7,208 nucleotides of DNA from JBEKYD01 sp052325345 (GTDB lineage: Bacteria > Acidobacteriota > Terriglobia > Bryobacterales > Bryobacteraceae): NCBI GenBank assembly GCA_052325345.1, contig JBKQVG010000197.1, positions 1 to 7,208 of the forward strand, written 5' to 3'. The translations under genes and the position numbers were made by a program. The number at the start of each line of letters is the position of its first letter. Positions within the stretch are counted from its first letter, which is position 1. Shown piece after piece: positions 1-5,383 of the stretch. Below the pieces are notes generated by a model. That model was not told the origin of the DNA and made no database searches. It was given only the letters and a program-made list of their open reading frames with translations.

Positions 1-109
1 CCCCCTGGTCCGCACGGGTCCCCCTGGACCCGCTCTTCTCGCGAAGGATCGAGAGTTTGCCTACTCCTACAAGCCGGCCAGGCGGCCGGCTGCGGACCAG
101 GGGGTCCGC
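1..109. repeat. Intergenic hairpin cluster with nested inverted repeats
   Basis: Three perfect stem-loops with four-base loops are visible. Bases 15-21 (CGGGTCC) pair with 26-32, 72-79 (AGCCGGCC) pair with 84-91, and 92-98 (GCGGACC) pair with 103-109. The last two are directly adjacent. In addition, bases 1-14 are an exact inverted repeat of 91-104, so the third hairpin could instead pair with the left edge of the window. No T-tract follows, so this is not a standard intrinsic terminator. It may be a dispersed intergenic repeat (REP- or MITE-like) or an mRNA structure ahead of the oxidoreductase gene. The left end may lie outside the window. The pairing is seen directly; the role is unknown. 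Confidence 0.55.
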
Positions 110-223
110 CCCGCCATTTCTCCCGGCCCCTTGCCGAGGCAAGCGCCGGCGTTGCGCAGGCTGAAACCCGCGCCACCGCGGCAGTGCGTGCGCCGCGGCA
201 GCCAGCCGGAAAGTGCGCGCCAA

Positions 224-1492
224 ATGCCGGCTAGTTTCGACGTGCTGGTGATCGGCGCCGGACCGGCCGGACTGGCCGCGGCCTGCCGCGCGGCGCGAAC
301 GCGCTCCGGCGTATGCCTGGTGGACGACAACCCGCGCCCCGGCGGACAAATCTGGCGCGCTTCGGGTGAGCGGGTTTTGGACGCCGCTCTGCCATGGGTC
401 GCCACGGCCGCAAGGCAGGGCGTTGAAATCGTCGCCGGCGCCCGCGTTTTCGCCGCGCCCGCGCCCGGCCGGCTGGCGTTAGAAACCGCCGGTGGCGAAT
501 CGCTCGACTTGCGTTATCGGAGCCTGGTTCTGGCCACGGGCGCGCGCGAGCGCTTCGTCCCGTTCCCCGGCTGGACGTTGCCCAACGTGGTGGGCGCCGG
601 CGGGTTGCAAGCGCTCGCCAAGTCCGGCCTCCCGGTGCGCGGCAGGAAAGTGATTGTCGCCGGCAGCGGACCCTTGTTGTTGGCGGTGGCTCGCTACCTG
701 CGTCACGGCGGCGCCGAGGTGCGTCTCATCGCCGAACAGGCGCCGTTTGCGGCACTCGCGTGCTTCGCCTCCAGTCTGCTCCGCCATCCGCAGAAACTGG
801 CCGAGGCTGTGGGCCTTGGCTGGTCGCTCGCCGGAATTCGCTATCTTGATTCCTGCTGGCCGGTCTCGGCCCACGGCGATGGCCGGGTGCAATCGGTAAC
901 GCTCAGCCGCGGCGGCAAAACTTTTGCGGAGCCGTGCGATTACCTGGCTTGCGGCTTTGGTTTGGTGCCGAATACAGAGCTGGCCGCCTTGCTCGGTTGC
1001 CGTATGAGCGGGGCGGGCGTGTGGGTGGACGAATACCAGCAAACCTCGGTGGAAGGCGTATACGCGGCGGGAGAGATCGCCGGCATTGGCGGGCTGGACG
1101 TGGCCCTCGTCGAGGGCGAAATTGCCGGCCATGCCGCCGCGGGCCACCGCGACCACGCCAGCCGCCTGTTTGAGGCACGCGGCCGGCAGCGGCATTTCGC
1201 CCAGTCTCTGGAGCGGTCGTTCGCGTTGCGCGAGGAACTGAAACACCTGGCCGCGGACGATACCTTCGTCTGCCGCTGCGAAGACGTGTCTCTAGAGCGG
1301 ATCCGTGCCTGCACCGGCTGGCGGGAAGCCAAGCTGCAAACCCGCTGCGGGATGGGCCCGTGCCAGTCCCGCGTTTGCGGCCCGGCTGTGGAGTTTCTGC
1401 TGGGATGGAAACCGGATTCGGTCCGTCCACCGCTGCTCCCGGTGACGGTCAGGAGCCTGAGCCATGCCGGAGATGCGTGGGAGTCGGGTTAG
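224..1492 (+). CDS. FAD/NAD(P)-dependent oxidoreductase with C-terminal [2Fe-2S] BFD-like domain (HcnB / opine oxidase subunit A type)
   Basis: This 422-residue cytoplasmic flavoprotein starts with an FAD-binding Rossmann motif (VIGAGPAG, residues 9-16), followed by DDNPRPGGQIWR (34-45) typical of this family. A second dinucleotide-binding motif, GSGPLLLA, lies at about 147-154. The second FAD signature with GVYAAGEIAGIGG is at 278-290. The C-terminal BFD-like domain carries cysteines at 350, 352, 375, 380 and 385 (CRCEDV and CGMGPCQSRVC), the expected [2Fe-2S] ligands. Relatives oxidise amino acids or amines: HcnB in cyanide synthesis, OoxA in opine oxidation, and proline or hydroxyproline dehydrogenase subunits. 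They usually act with a small [2Fe-2S] protein and a DAO-type flavoprotein, neither of which is seen here. The frame is open further upstream, but ATG 224 sits directly before the Rossmann fold with a weak GGAAAG site 10 bases upstream, so I prefer it to an ATG-less or TTG (131) extension. The substrate cannot be told from the sequence. Confidence 0.9.
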   Translation: MPASFDVLVIGAGPAGLAAACRAARTRSGVCLVDDNPRPGGQIWRASGERVLDAALPWVATAARQGVEIVAGARVFAAPAPGRLALETAGGESLDLRYRSLVLATGARERFVPFPGWTLPNVVGAGGLQALAKSGLPVRGRKVIVAGSGPLLLAVARYLRHGGAEVRLIAEQAPFAALACFASSLLRHPQKLAEAVGLGWSLAGIRYLDSCWPVSAHGDGRVQSVTLSRGGKTFAEPCDYLACGFGLVPNTELAALLGCRMSGAGVWVDEYQQTSVEGVYAAGEIAGIGGLDVALVEGEIAGHAAAGHRDHASRLFEARGRQRHFAQSLERSFALREELKHLAADDTFVCRCEDVSLERIRACTGWREAKLQTRCGMGPCQSRVCGPAVEFLLGWKPDSVRPPLLPVTVRSLSHAGDAWESG

Positions 1493-1509
1493 GCAACCGC
1501 CTCCGTAAA

Positions 1510-1536
1510 TTCTTATCCGCGGAATAGAAAGTTTTT
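1510..1536 (+). terminator. Weak intrinsic terminator-like hairpin after the oxidoreductase
   Basis: An imperfect stem (TTCT and TCC arms at 1510-1518 pairing with GGA and AGAA at 1521-1529, with a two-base internal mismatch) is followed at once by GTTTTTG (1531-1537). It lies 18 bases after the oxidoreductase stop codon. The stem is weak and the loop tight, so its efficiency is doubtful. Confidence 0.3.
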
Positions 1537-1549
1537 GTGCCTGAATACA

Positions 1550-1578
1550 TTGTCCGCGGCCATGCAGTCTGCCATACT
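1550..1578 (+). promoter_or_regulatory. Candidate sigma70-type promoter for the small ORF-atzF unit
   Basis: TTGTCC (1550-1555) and CATACT (1573-1578) are separated by exactly 17 bases, a reasonable housekeeping-type -35/-10 pair. Transcription would begin near 1585 and leave a leader of about 160 bases before the ATG at 1747. I looked for a guanidine (ykkC) riboswitch in that leader because such switches can precede urea/guanidine nitrogen genes, and I found none of its conserved blocks. The match is by eye only. Confidence 0.35.
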
Positions 1579-1746
1579 GGCGCTATGTTGAGGGCGTCCA
1601 TGAGGCGGTCCGCGCGCGCACACATCTCTCTGGACGTGTTTCTTCGACTGACGGCCATGGATGTCCGCTGCGGCCCGCCCCGCGGCTTCTGATCGCTACA
1701 CCTCGAAATTCATTTGTAACGAATCTAATAGAGGAGTCGTGTGTAC

Positions 1747-1926
1747 ATGAACGACACGTCCCTGCTCCGGAAGGAGACGGTCCAGCCGGACGCGGCCCGG
1801 CCGCACCCGCTCAAGCGCGGCACGGCGCCGCGCGCCGGAACGTTGCGGCGCTTGAATCGCGCGCGCGGCCTGCTGCTAACGGCGGGACAGCACCCGGTCG
1901 CGTTGCGCCCGGAGCTTGAGCCATGA
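1747..1926 (+). CDS. Small hypothetical protein translationally coupled to allophanate hydrolase
   Basis: I do not recognise this 59-residue ORF. It begins at ATG 1747 with a strong purine-rich site, GAGGAG at 1731-1736, 10 bases upstream; a GTG at 1741 in the same frame is an alternative start. Its TGA (1924-1926) overlaps the ATG of the next gene in an ATGA arrangement, the usual sign of translational coupling. The product is arginine- and proline-rich, has no membrane segment or signal peptide, and contains no motif I know. It could be a real small protein, or a leader ORF whose translation opens the atzF start. GC-rich DNA often produces open frames by chance, so the good ribosome site and the 4-base overlap are the main support. 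Confidence 0.45.
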   Translation: MNDTSLLRKETVQPDAARPHPLKRGTAPRAGTLRRLNRARGLLLTAGQHPVALRPELEP

Positions 1927-3725
1927 CGCTGGCATCCACCTCCATTCCCCTGGACCTCGGGCGGCTTCGCGAGGCGTATAAGTCCGGCGCGGCGCGTCCC
2001 GCGGAAGTAATTGCGGGCATCTATGAGCGAATCGCATCTTCGCCGCTGGAGCCGGTTTGGATTTCCGTAGTGCCGCGGCGGGTGGCCCTGGAGCGCGCCC
2101 GCTGTCTCGAGAACGATCCCCTGGGGCCGGCACGGCCGCTATATGGCGTGCCCTTTGCGGTAAACGACAACATCGACCTGAAGGGCCTCGCGACCACCGC
2201 CGGTTGCCCTGCCTACGCCTACTCGCCTCACCGTGACGCCACCCTGGTACAGGCCCTCATCGACGCCGGCGCCATTCCCATCGGCAAAACCAATCTGGAC
2301 CAATTCGCCGCGGGACTGGCGGGCACGCGATCGCCCTACGGCGCCTGTTCGAGCGTTTTCGACGCGCGCTACATCTCGGGCGGATCGAGCGCCGGCTCCG
2401 CCGTGGCGGTGGCTTCCGGCCTGGTGAGCTTCGCCCTCGGTACGGATACCGCCGGCTCCGGACGCGTGCCGGCCGCGTTCAACAACCTGGTCGGTCTGAA
2501 GCCCACCCGCGGCCTGCTCAGCACCGCTGGCGTCGTCCCCGCTTGCCGTAGCCTGGATTGTGTTTCCGTCTTCGCCCATACCGCCTTCGGCGCGCACCTG
2601 GTCTGGCTGGCGGCCCGTGGTTTCGATCCCGCCGACCCCTACTCGCGCGCCCCGCGAGCCGGGGAAGGCGCGTCGCCCTGGCTGGGTGGATCGTTTCGCT
2701 TTGGCGTGCCTGCCGCCAACCAACTGGAGTTTTTCGGAGACGATGAGGCCGCCGCGCTCTATGAACAAGCCATCGCCGGCATGGAGGCCCTGGGCGGCAA
2801 GAAGGTGGAAATCGATTTCGCCCTGTTCCGCGCCGCGGGGGACCTGCTCTGCTCCGGCCCTTGGGTGGCGGAGCGCCTCGCCGCCATCGGCGCATTCGTC
2901 GCATCCCACGGCGATGAGATGGACCCCGTCGTGCGCGAGATTATCTCCGGCGCCCGCCGCTGCTCCGCTGTCGACGCATACCGGGCCGATTACAAGCTGA
3001 AGGATTTGAGCCGCGCCACCGAAGCCGAATGGTCCCGCATGGATACTCTGTTCTTGCCTACCACCGGAACCATCTACACGCGGGAGGCGGTGGAAGCCGA
3101 CCCCATCCGCCTGGACAGCAACCTCGGTTACTACACCAGTTTTGTCAACCTGCTGGATCTGGCTGCCGTCGCGGTGCCGGTCGGCTTCCGGCCCAGCGGC
3201 CTGCCGTTTGGAGTTTCCCTGATCGGACCGGCGTTTACCGACGAGGCCCTGTTGGCCCTGGCCGACCGTTTCCATCGCCTCCAGGCCACGCCTCCTGAGC
3301 CCCCCATCGACCTCGGCGGCTACCGGCCGGGATGCGTCAATCTGGCGGTGGTGGGCGCTCACCTCACCGATCAACCCCTGAATCACCAGCTCACCGACCG
3401 CGGCGCGCGCCTGGTGCGCGCCTGCCGTACCGCGCCGCAGTACCGTCTATACAAGCTCGAAGGCGCCATGCCGCCCAAGCCCGGCCTGGTGCGTGACGAG
3501 CACTTTCACGGGCCCGGAATCGAGCTGGAAATCTGGGCGATACCGGAAGATCAGTGGGGCGCCTTTGTGGCCGGCATACCCGCCCCGCTCGGGATTGGCA
3601 CGGTCACGCTCGACGATGGCGTCGCCGTCCAGTGCTTCATCGCCGAACCGCACGCCCTCCGCCACGCCACCGAAATCACCCGGCATGGCGGCTGGCGCAA
3701 CTTCCTGTCCCAACATCGCCAGTAG
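1923..3725 (+). CDS. atzF: Allophanate hydrolase, amidase-signature family, with catalytic Lys replaced by Asn
   Basis: This 600-residue protein matches AtzF/TrzF along its full length. The family hydrolyses allophanate (or the related dicarboxyurea) to ammonia and carbon dioxide, the last step of urea-carboxylase and cyanuric-acid/biuret nitrogen use. The amidase domain covers about residues 10-450. It includes the glycine/serine stretch ISGGSSAGSA (151-160, cis-Ser S155) and GTDTAGSGR (173-181, nucleophile S179). The C-terminal domain, about 470-600, holds the typical VVGAHLTDQPLNHQL and PAPLGIGTVTLDDG segments. The third triad member is missing: the family's VKDN reads VNDN, with N81 encoded by AAC at 2163-2165. 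The spacing of 74 and 24 residues between the three positions matches what I recall for Pseudomonas AtzF (K91, S165, S189). As written the enzyme should be inactive or altered, unless this one base is a sequencing error. No urea carboxylase or cyanuric acid hydrolase gene is in the window. Confidence 0.95.
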   Translation: MTLASTSIPLDLGRLREAYKSGAARPAEVIAGIYERIASSPLEPVWISVVPRRVALERARCLENDPLGPARPLYGVPFAVNDNIDLKGLATTAGCPAYAYSPHRDATLVQALIDAGAIPIGKTNLDQFAAGLAGTRSPYGACSSVFDARYISGGSSAGSAVAVASGLVSFALGTDTAGSGRVPAAFNNLVGLKPTRGLLSTAGVVPACRSLDCVSVFAHTAFGAHLVWLAARGFDPADPYSRAPRAGEGASPWLGGSFRFGVPAANQLEFFGDDEAAALYEQAIAGMEALGGKKVEIDFALFRAAGDLLCSGPWVAERLAAIGAFVASHGDEMDPVVREIISGARRCSAVDAYRADYKLKDLSRATEAEWSRMDTLFLPTTGTIYTREAVEADPIRLDSNLGYYTSFVNLLDLAAVAVPVGFRPSGLPFGVSLIGPAFTDEALLALADRFHRLQATPPEPPIDLGGYRPGCVNLAVVGAHLTDQPLNHQLTDRGARLVRACRTAPQYRLYKLEGAMPPKPGLVRDEHFHGPGIELEIWAIPEDQWGAFVAGIPAPLGIGTVTLDDGVAVQCFIAEPHALRHATEITRHGGWRNFLSQHRQ

Positions 3726-4098
3726 GGGTTCGGCGCGCTTCATGAGTTCCCGCCAGGCGTCCTTGTTGTAGCATTCATCGGTCGTTTTCTTATCTGCTGG
3801 ATCGATCGTTCCTGGTCTGCTTACGGTTCTCTGCTCGGGCTGCTCGGGCGTTTCGCTATCGCGCTTCTCCCTGCGTGTTACAATTGAAAAACTGGTTTTG
3901 GCCCGTGGGGCCAGTAGCTCAGTTGGTTAGAGCGCTACCTTGACACGCAACGGTTCCGGTTTTGTGCTTTGTCTGTTGTTTTCAACAACTTACAAACGTA
4001 CATAAATTGACAAAAACCTGTAGGTAACGGCTCTGGTTTTCGGCTCTTCGTTGCACCTTTTCTGCTGTGTTAATCGCTGTGATACACTGGCGGTTTGT
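3726..4098. other. Gene-poor, lower-GC stretch around a broken tRNA
   Basis: Apart from the tRNA half at 3908-3947 I see no gene here. A TACAAT at 3879-3884 could be a -10 element for that tRNA, and a TACACT at 4083-4088 lies 10 bases before the intact tRNA, but neither has a good -35 partner. A hairpin GTTGTT-TTC-AACAAC sits at 3975-3989. A 15-base sequence, AACGGTTCCGGTTTT (3949-3963), recurs with two mismatches at 4026-4040, 77 bases later. This short AT-richer piece with repeats resembles the arm region of a phage-type attachment site, but no integrase gene is present. Confidence 0.4.
3908..3947 (+). pseudogene. Truncated tRNA-Val(GAC), 5' half only
   Basis: This is a 5' tRNA half: acceptor strand GGGCCAG, TA, a perfect D stem GCTC/GAGC with loop AGTTGGTTA, then anticodon stem CTACC and loop TTGACAC (anticodon GAC). 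After G3947 the sequence should continue GGTAG to close the anticodon stem; instead it reads GCAAC. No T arm or CTGGCCC acceptor strand follows. From the D arm to the anticodon loop it is identical, except for one base, to the intact tRNA-Val at 4099, but its acceptor strand differs. It is therefore the remnant of a second valine tRNA gene, not a copy of the first. The break falls at the anticodon loop, a favoured crossover point for tyrosine integrases. Confidence 0.8.
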
Positions 4099-4175
4099 GC
4101 GCCCTTAGCTCAGTTGGTTAGAGCGTTACCTTGACACGGTAAAGGCCGGAAGTTCGAGTCTTCCAGGGCGCACCA
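4099..4175 (+). tRNA. tRNA-Val(GAC)
   Basis: A complete cloverleaf can be folded by eye. The acceptor GCGCCCT pairs with AGGGCGC without mismatch. The D stem is GCTC/GAGC. The anticodon stem TTACC/GGTAA encloses loop TTGACAC, giving anticodon GAC, which reads valine GUC and GUU codons. The T stem GGAAG/CTTCC has the loop TTCGAGT. The discriminator is A and the 3' CCA (4173-4175) is encoded. It is the second of two valine tRNA units here, and the one upstream is broken. Degraded accessory genes begin about 125 bases downstream. Confidence 0.97.
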
Positions 4176-4257
4176 TTCACCCTTCCCATTTCGAGCCAAC
4201 CACGGGCCTAGAAACGCCAGCACGCCCCATTCTTTTTCACCAGAAGCTAAAGTTTTA

Positions 4258-4284
4258 TTCGGAGTCATCCGAAAGCAATACAAT
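4258..4284 (+). promoter_or_regulatory. Operator-like inverted repeat and -10 element before the methyltransferase remnant
   Basis: TTCGGA (4258-4263), four bases, then TCCGAA (4268-4273) form a perfect 6+6 inverted repeat. A TACAAT that could serve as a -10 element lies just downstream at 4279-4284, 15 bases before the methyltransferase ATG. A dyad overlapping the promoter spacer is a classic repressor position, and methyltransferase genes of restriction systems are often controlled this way. The dyad is seen directly; the regulatory role is inferred. Confidence 0.35.
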
Positions 4285-4299
4285 GGGACGTTCGACCAC

Positions 4300-4590
4300 A
4301 TGAAGCCCTGGAAAAATCAGCTTTATTTCGGTGACAACCTGAAAATTCTTCGGGAAGAAATTCCTGACGAATGCGTTTGACCTGATCTACCTAGACCCAC
4401 CGTTCAACAGCAACGCAACTTACAACGTACTTTTCACTGAGAAGACCGACGAAAAATCGGCGGCTCAAATTGCGGTGTTCACCGACACGTGGCAGTGGAG
4501 CAAAGATCCCGAAGCGGCATACACAGACGTGGTATTGAAGTCGGGGAAGCTATCAGACCTTTTCGCGCCTTCCGTGCGTTCCTTGGCACG
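4300..4590 (+). pseudogene. DNA methyltransferase (amino-methylating, DPPF type), frameshifted N-terminal remnant
   Basis: From ATG 4300 the product reads MKPWKNQLYFGDNLKILREE, then breaks at a TGA (4378-4380). Skipping T4372 restores AFDLIYLDPPFNSNATYNVLF and continues to KSGKLSDL. A second shift near 4559-4561 (one base missing) returns to the original frame with FRAFRAFLGT, ending about 4590. YFGDNL followed by the catalytic DPPF motif, and the later DTWQW and FRAFLG segments, are typical of N6-adenine/N4-cytosine DNA methyltransferases in restriction-modification or stand-alone sets. Only about 97 residues remain; the following MMAYL-type region, the target recognition part and the SAM-binding FxGxG motif are absent. 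No restriction nuclease is recognisable nearby. Two frameshifts plus the truncation make this a dead gene. Confidence 0.8.
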
Positions 4591-4599
4591 CCGCAGCCC

Positions 4600-4763
4600 C
4601 GTGATGCAGCCTCCATCAGACTGTACATGCCAGTACTACCCGCTTCAACTTCATTAGTCCAGCGCAGACACGCGGGCAAGGGTATGTTTCGACTATTGTA
4701 TGGAGTAACGACACTGGCCGCGATGGTACTGGGCAGCACAGTTCGCGGCAAGTTCGGCGAAAC
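4600..4763 (+). other. Unassigned coding-like scrap
   Basis: Between the methyltransferase break and the response regulator, one plus-strand frame stays open from about 4605 to a TGA near 4768. It contains a protein-like segment, RFNFISPADTRGQG followed by YVSTIVWSNDTG. No start codon or ribosome site accompanies it, and I cannot assign a family. Given the decayed genes on both sides it is most likely another gene fragment. A methyltransferase tail or a histidine-kinase ATPase scrap are both conceivable, but neither is shown. Confidence 0.2.
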
Positions 4764-4833
4764 CTGTGAATCAATATGTTCGCGTTAGGACTCAAATGGA
4801 TCCAGGCAAACCGAGGCGCTCGGGAGGGGCTGG

Positions 4834-5324
4834 ATGTCAACGGCACGAATACTGGTCGTCGATGACGAGCCTGTTGTCCTTGGCATGGTGTCACAAGCGC
4901 TCTCGCACCAGGGTTATGAGGTCCACGCTGCGTCTGCTCCGCAAAGGCATTGGAGCTTGTGACGGCTGCGCCCTGTTTCGATTTGGTGGTGTCCGACGTA
5001 ATCATGCCGGGGATGTGCGGGCCGGAGCTTGTCAGAAGAATTACCCAAATATGTCCCAACGCCGCCGTTATCCTGATGTCGGGGTGCATCGCTGCCGAGG
5101 AGTTTCCCAAGCGCGCCGCGTTCATCGGCAAGCCGTTCTTGCTGGCAGAACTGTTACAGGTCATGCAGAAGGTGCTGGCTGTACCGGCACGAGGGGCGCG
5201 AGGCCATTCATCACTTGTTCCGGGTGGCTCTGGCGATTATTGCAGCTTGGCGTATTCCGCCTTGGCTTCCTTCAGGATAGGGATGTCGGGGTCGGCGTCC
5301 TTCCACAGTGTGAGGAAATCCTGA
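4834..5324 (+). pseudogene. Receiver-domain response regulator, disrupted by one frameshift
   Basis: ATG 4834 follows a good site, GGGAGGGG (4822-4829). The first frame gives MSTARILVVDDEPVVLGMVS with the acidic pair D10-D11, but ends at a TGA (4960-4962). Removing the shift near 4939-4941 (one base missing) continues as AKALELVTAAPCFDLVVSDV. This carries the phosphoacceptor aspartate in VVSDVIMPG, the conserved LMSG segment and the lysine of GKPF. The two pieces together make a complete CheY-like receiver of about 120 residues, with no output domain. The second frame runs on to a stop at 5322-5324, but its last 30 or more residues lie antisense to the kinase/TPR scrap and are probably not original. 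No partner histidine kinase is seen. If the shift were a sequencing error, this would be an intact single-domain regulator. Confidence 0.8.
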
Positions 5325-5383
5325 TACGCGGCACGGGCTTTGGCCGTGTCGCCCTGCCTTAACCCTGGAGATGCGCGCCACAT
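5237..5383 (-). pseudogene. C-terminal remnant of a TPR-containing (probably Ser/Thr kinase) protein
   Basis: On the minus strand, ending at TAA 5237-5239, about 40 residues read GDTAKARAAYQDFLTLWKDA followed by DPDIPILKEAKAEYAKLQ. The first part is the second helix of a TPR-like repeat (GDxxKARAAYQDFL). The ending closely resembles the C-terminus I recall from many acidobacterial Ser/Thr protein kinases and transcriptional regulators with TPR tails. Homology is lost upstream of about 5356, where the frame merges with the end of the transketolase C-terminal gene. An in-frame ATG exists at 5383 but has no ribosome site. The large kinase domain is entirely missing, so this is a scrap left by a deletion. 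Confidence 0.6.

Noticed and set aside
131..223. N-terminal extension of the oxidoreductase from an upstream TTG
   Set aside because: The extra 31 residues are low-complexity Arg/Pro-rich sequence with no family match, and the ATG at 224 fits directly before the Rossmann fold.
479..1246. Long minus-strand open frame (255 codons) antisense to the oxidoreductase
   Set aside because: The plus-strand protein has clear FAD, NAD and [2Fe-2S] motifs across this span, so the antisense frame is a compositional shadow.
1585..1692. A 35-codon ORF (ATG 1585) in the leader of the small ORF-atzF unit
   Set aside because: It would start at or beside the predicted transcription start with no room for a ribosome site, and its product resembles nothing I know. 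It is probably a chance frame in GC-rich DNA.
1585..1746. Possible guanidine (ykkC) or other riboswitch in the atzF leader
   Set aside because: None of the conserved blocks expected for the ykkC class could be found by eye, and no convincing multi-stem structure stands out.
2139..3386. Long minus-strand open frame (415 codons) antisense to atzF
   Set aside because: It mirrors the codon structure of a strongly conserved GC-rich gene on the other strand and has no recognisable domain.
3447..3906. Minus-strand open frame reading DECYNKDAWRELMKRAEP across the end of atzF and the spacer
   Set aside because: It looks somewhat protein-like in the spacer part, but most of it is antisense to the conserved atzF C-terminus, and it has no ribosome site or recognised family.
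4766..5362. Plus-strand open frame of 198 codons covering the response regulator region
   Set aside because: It runs in a different frame from both receiver halves, and its product is Arg/Gly-rich without any motif.
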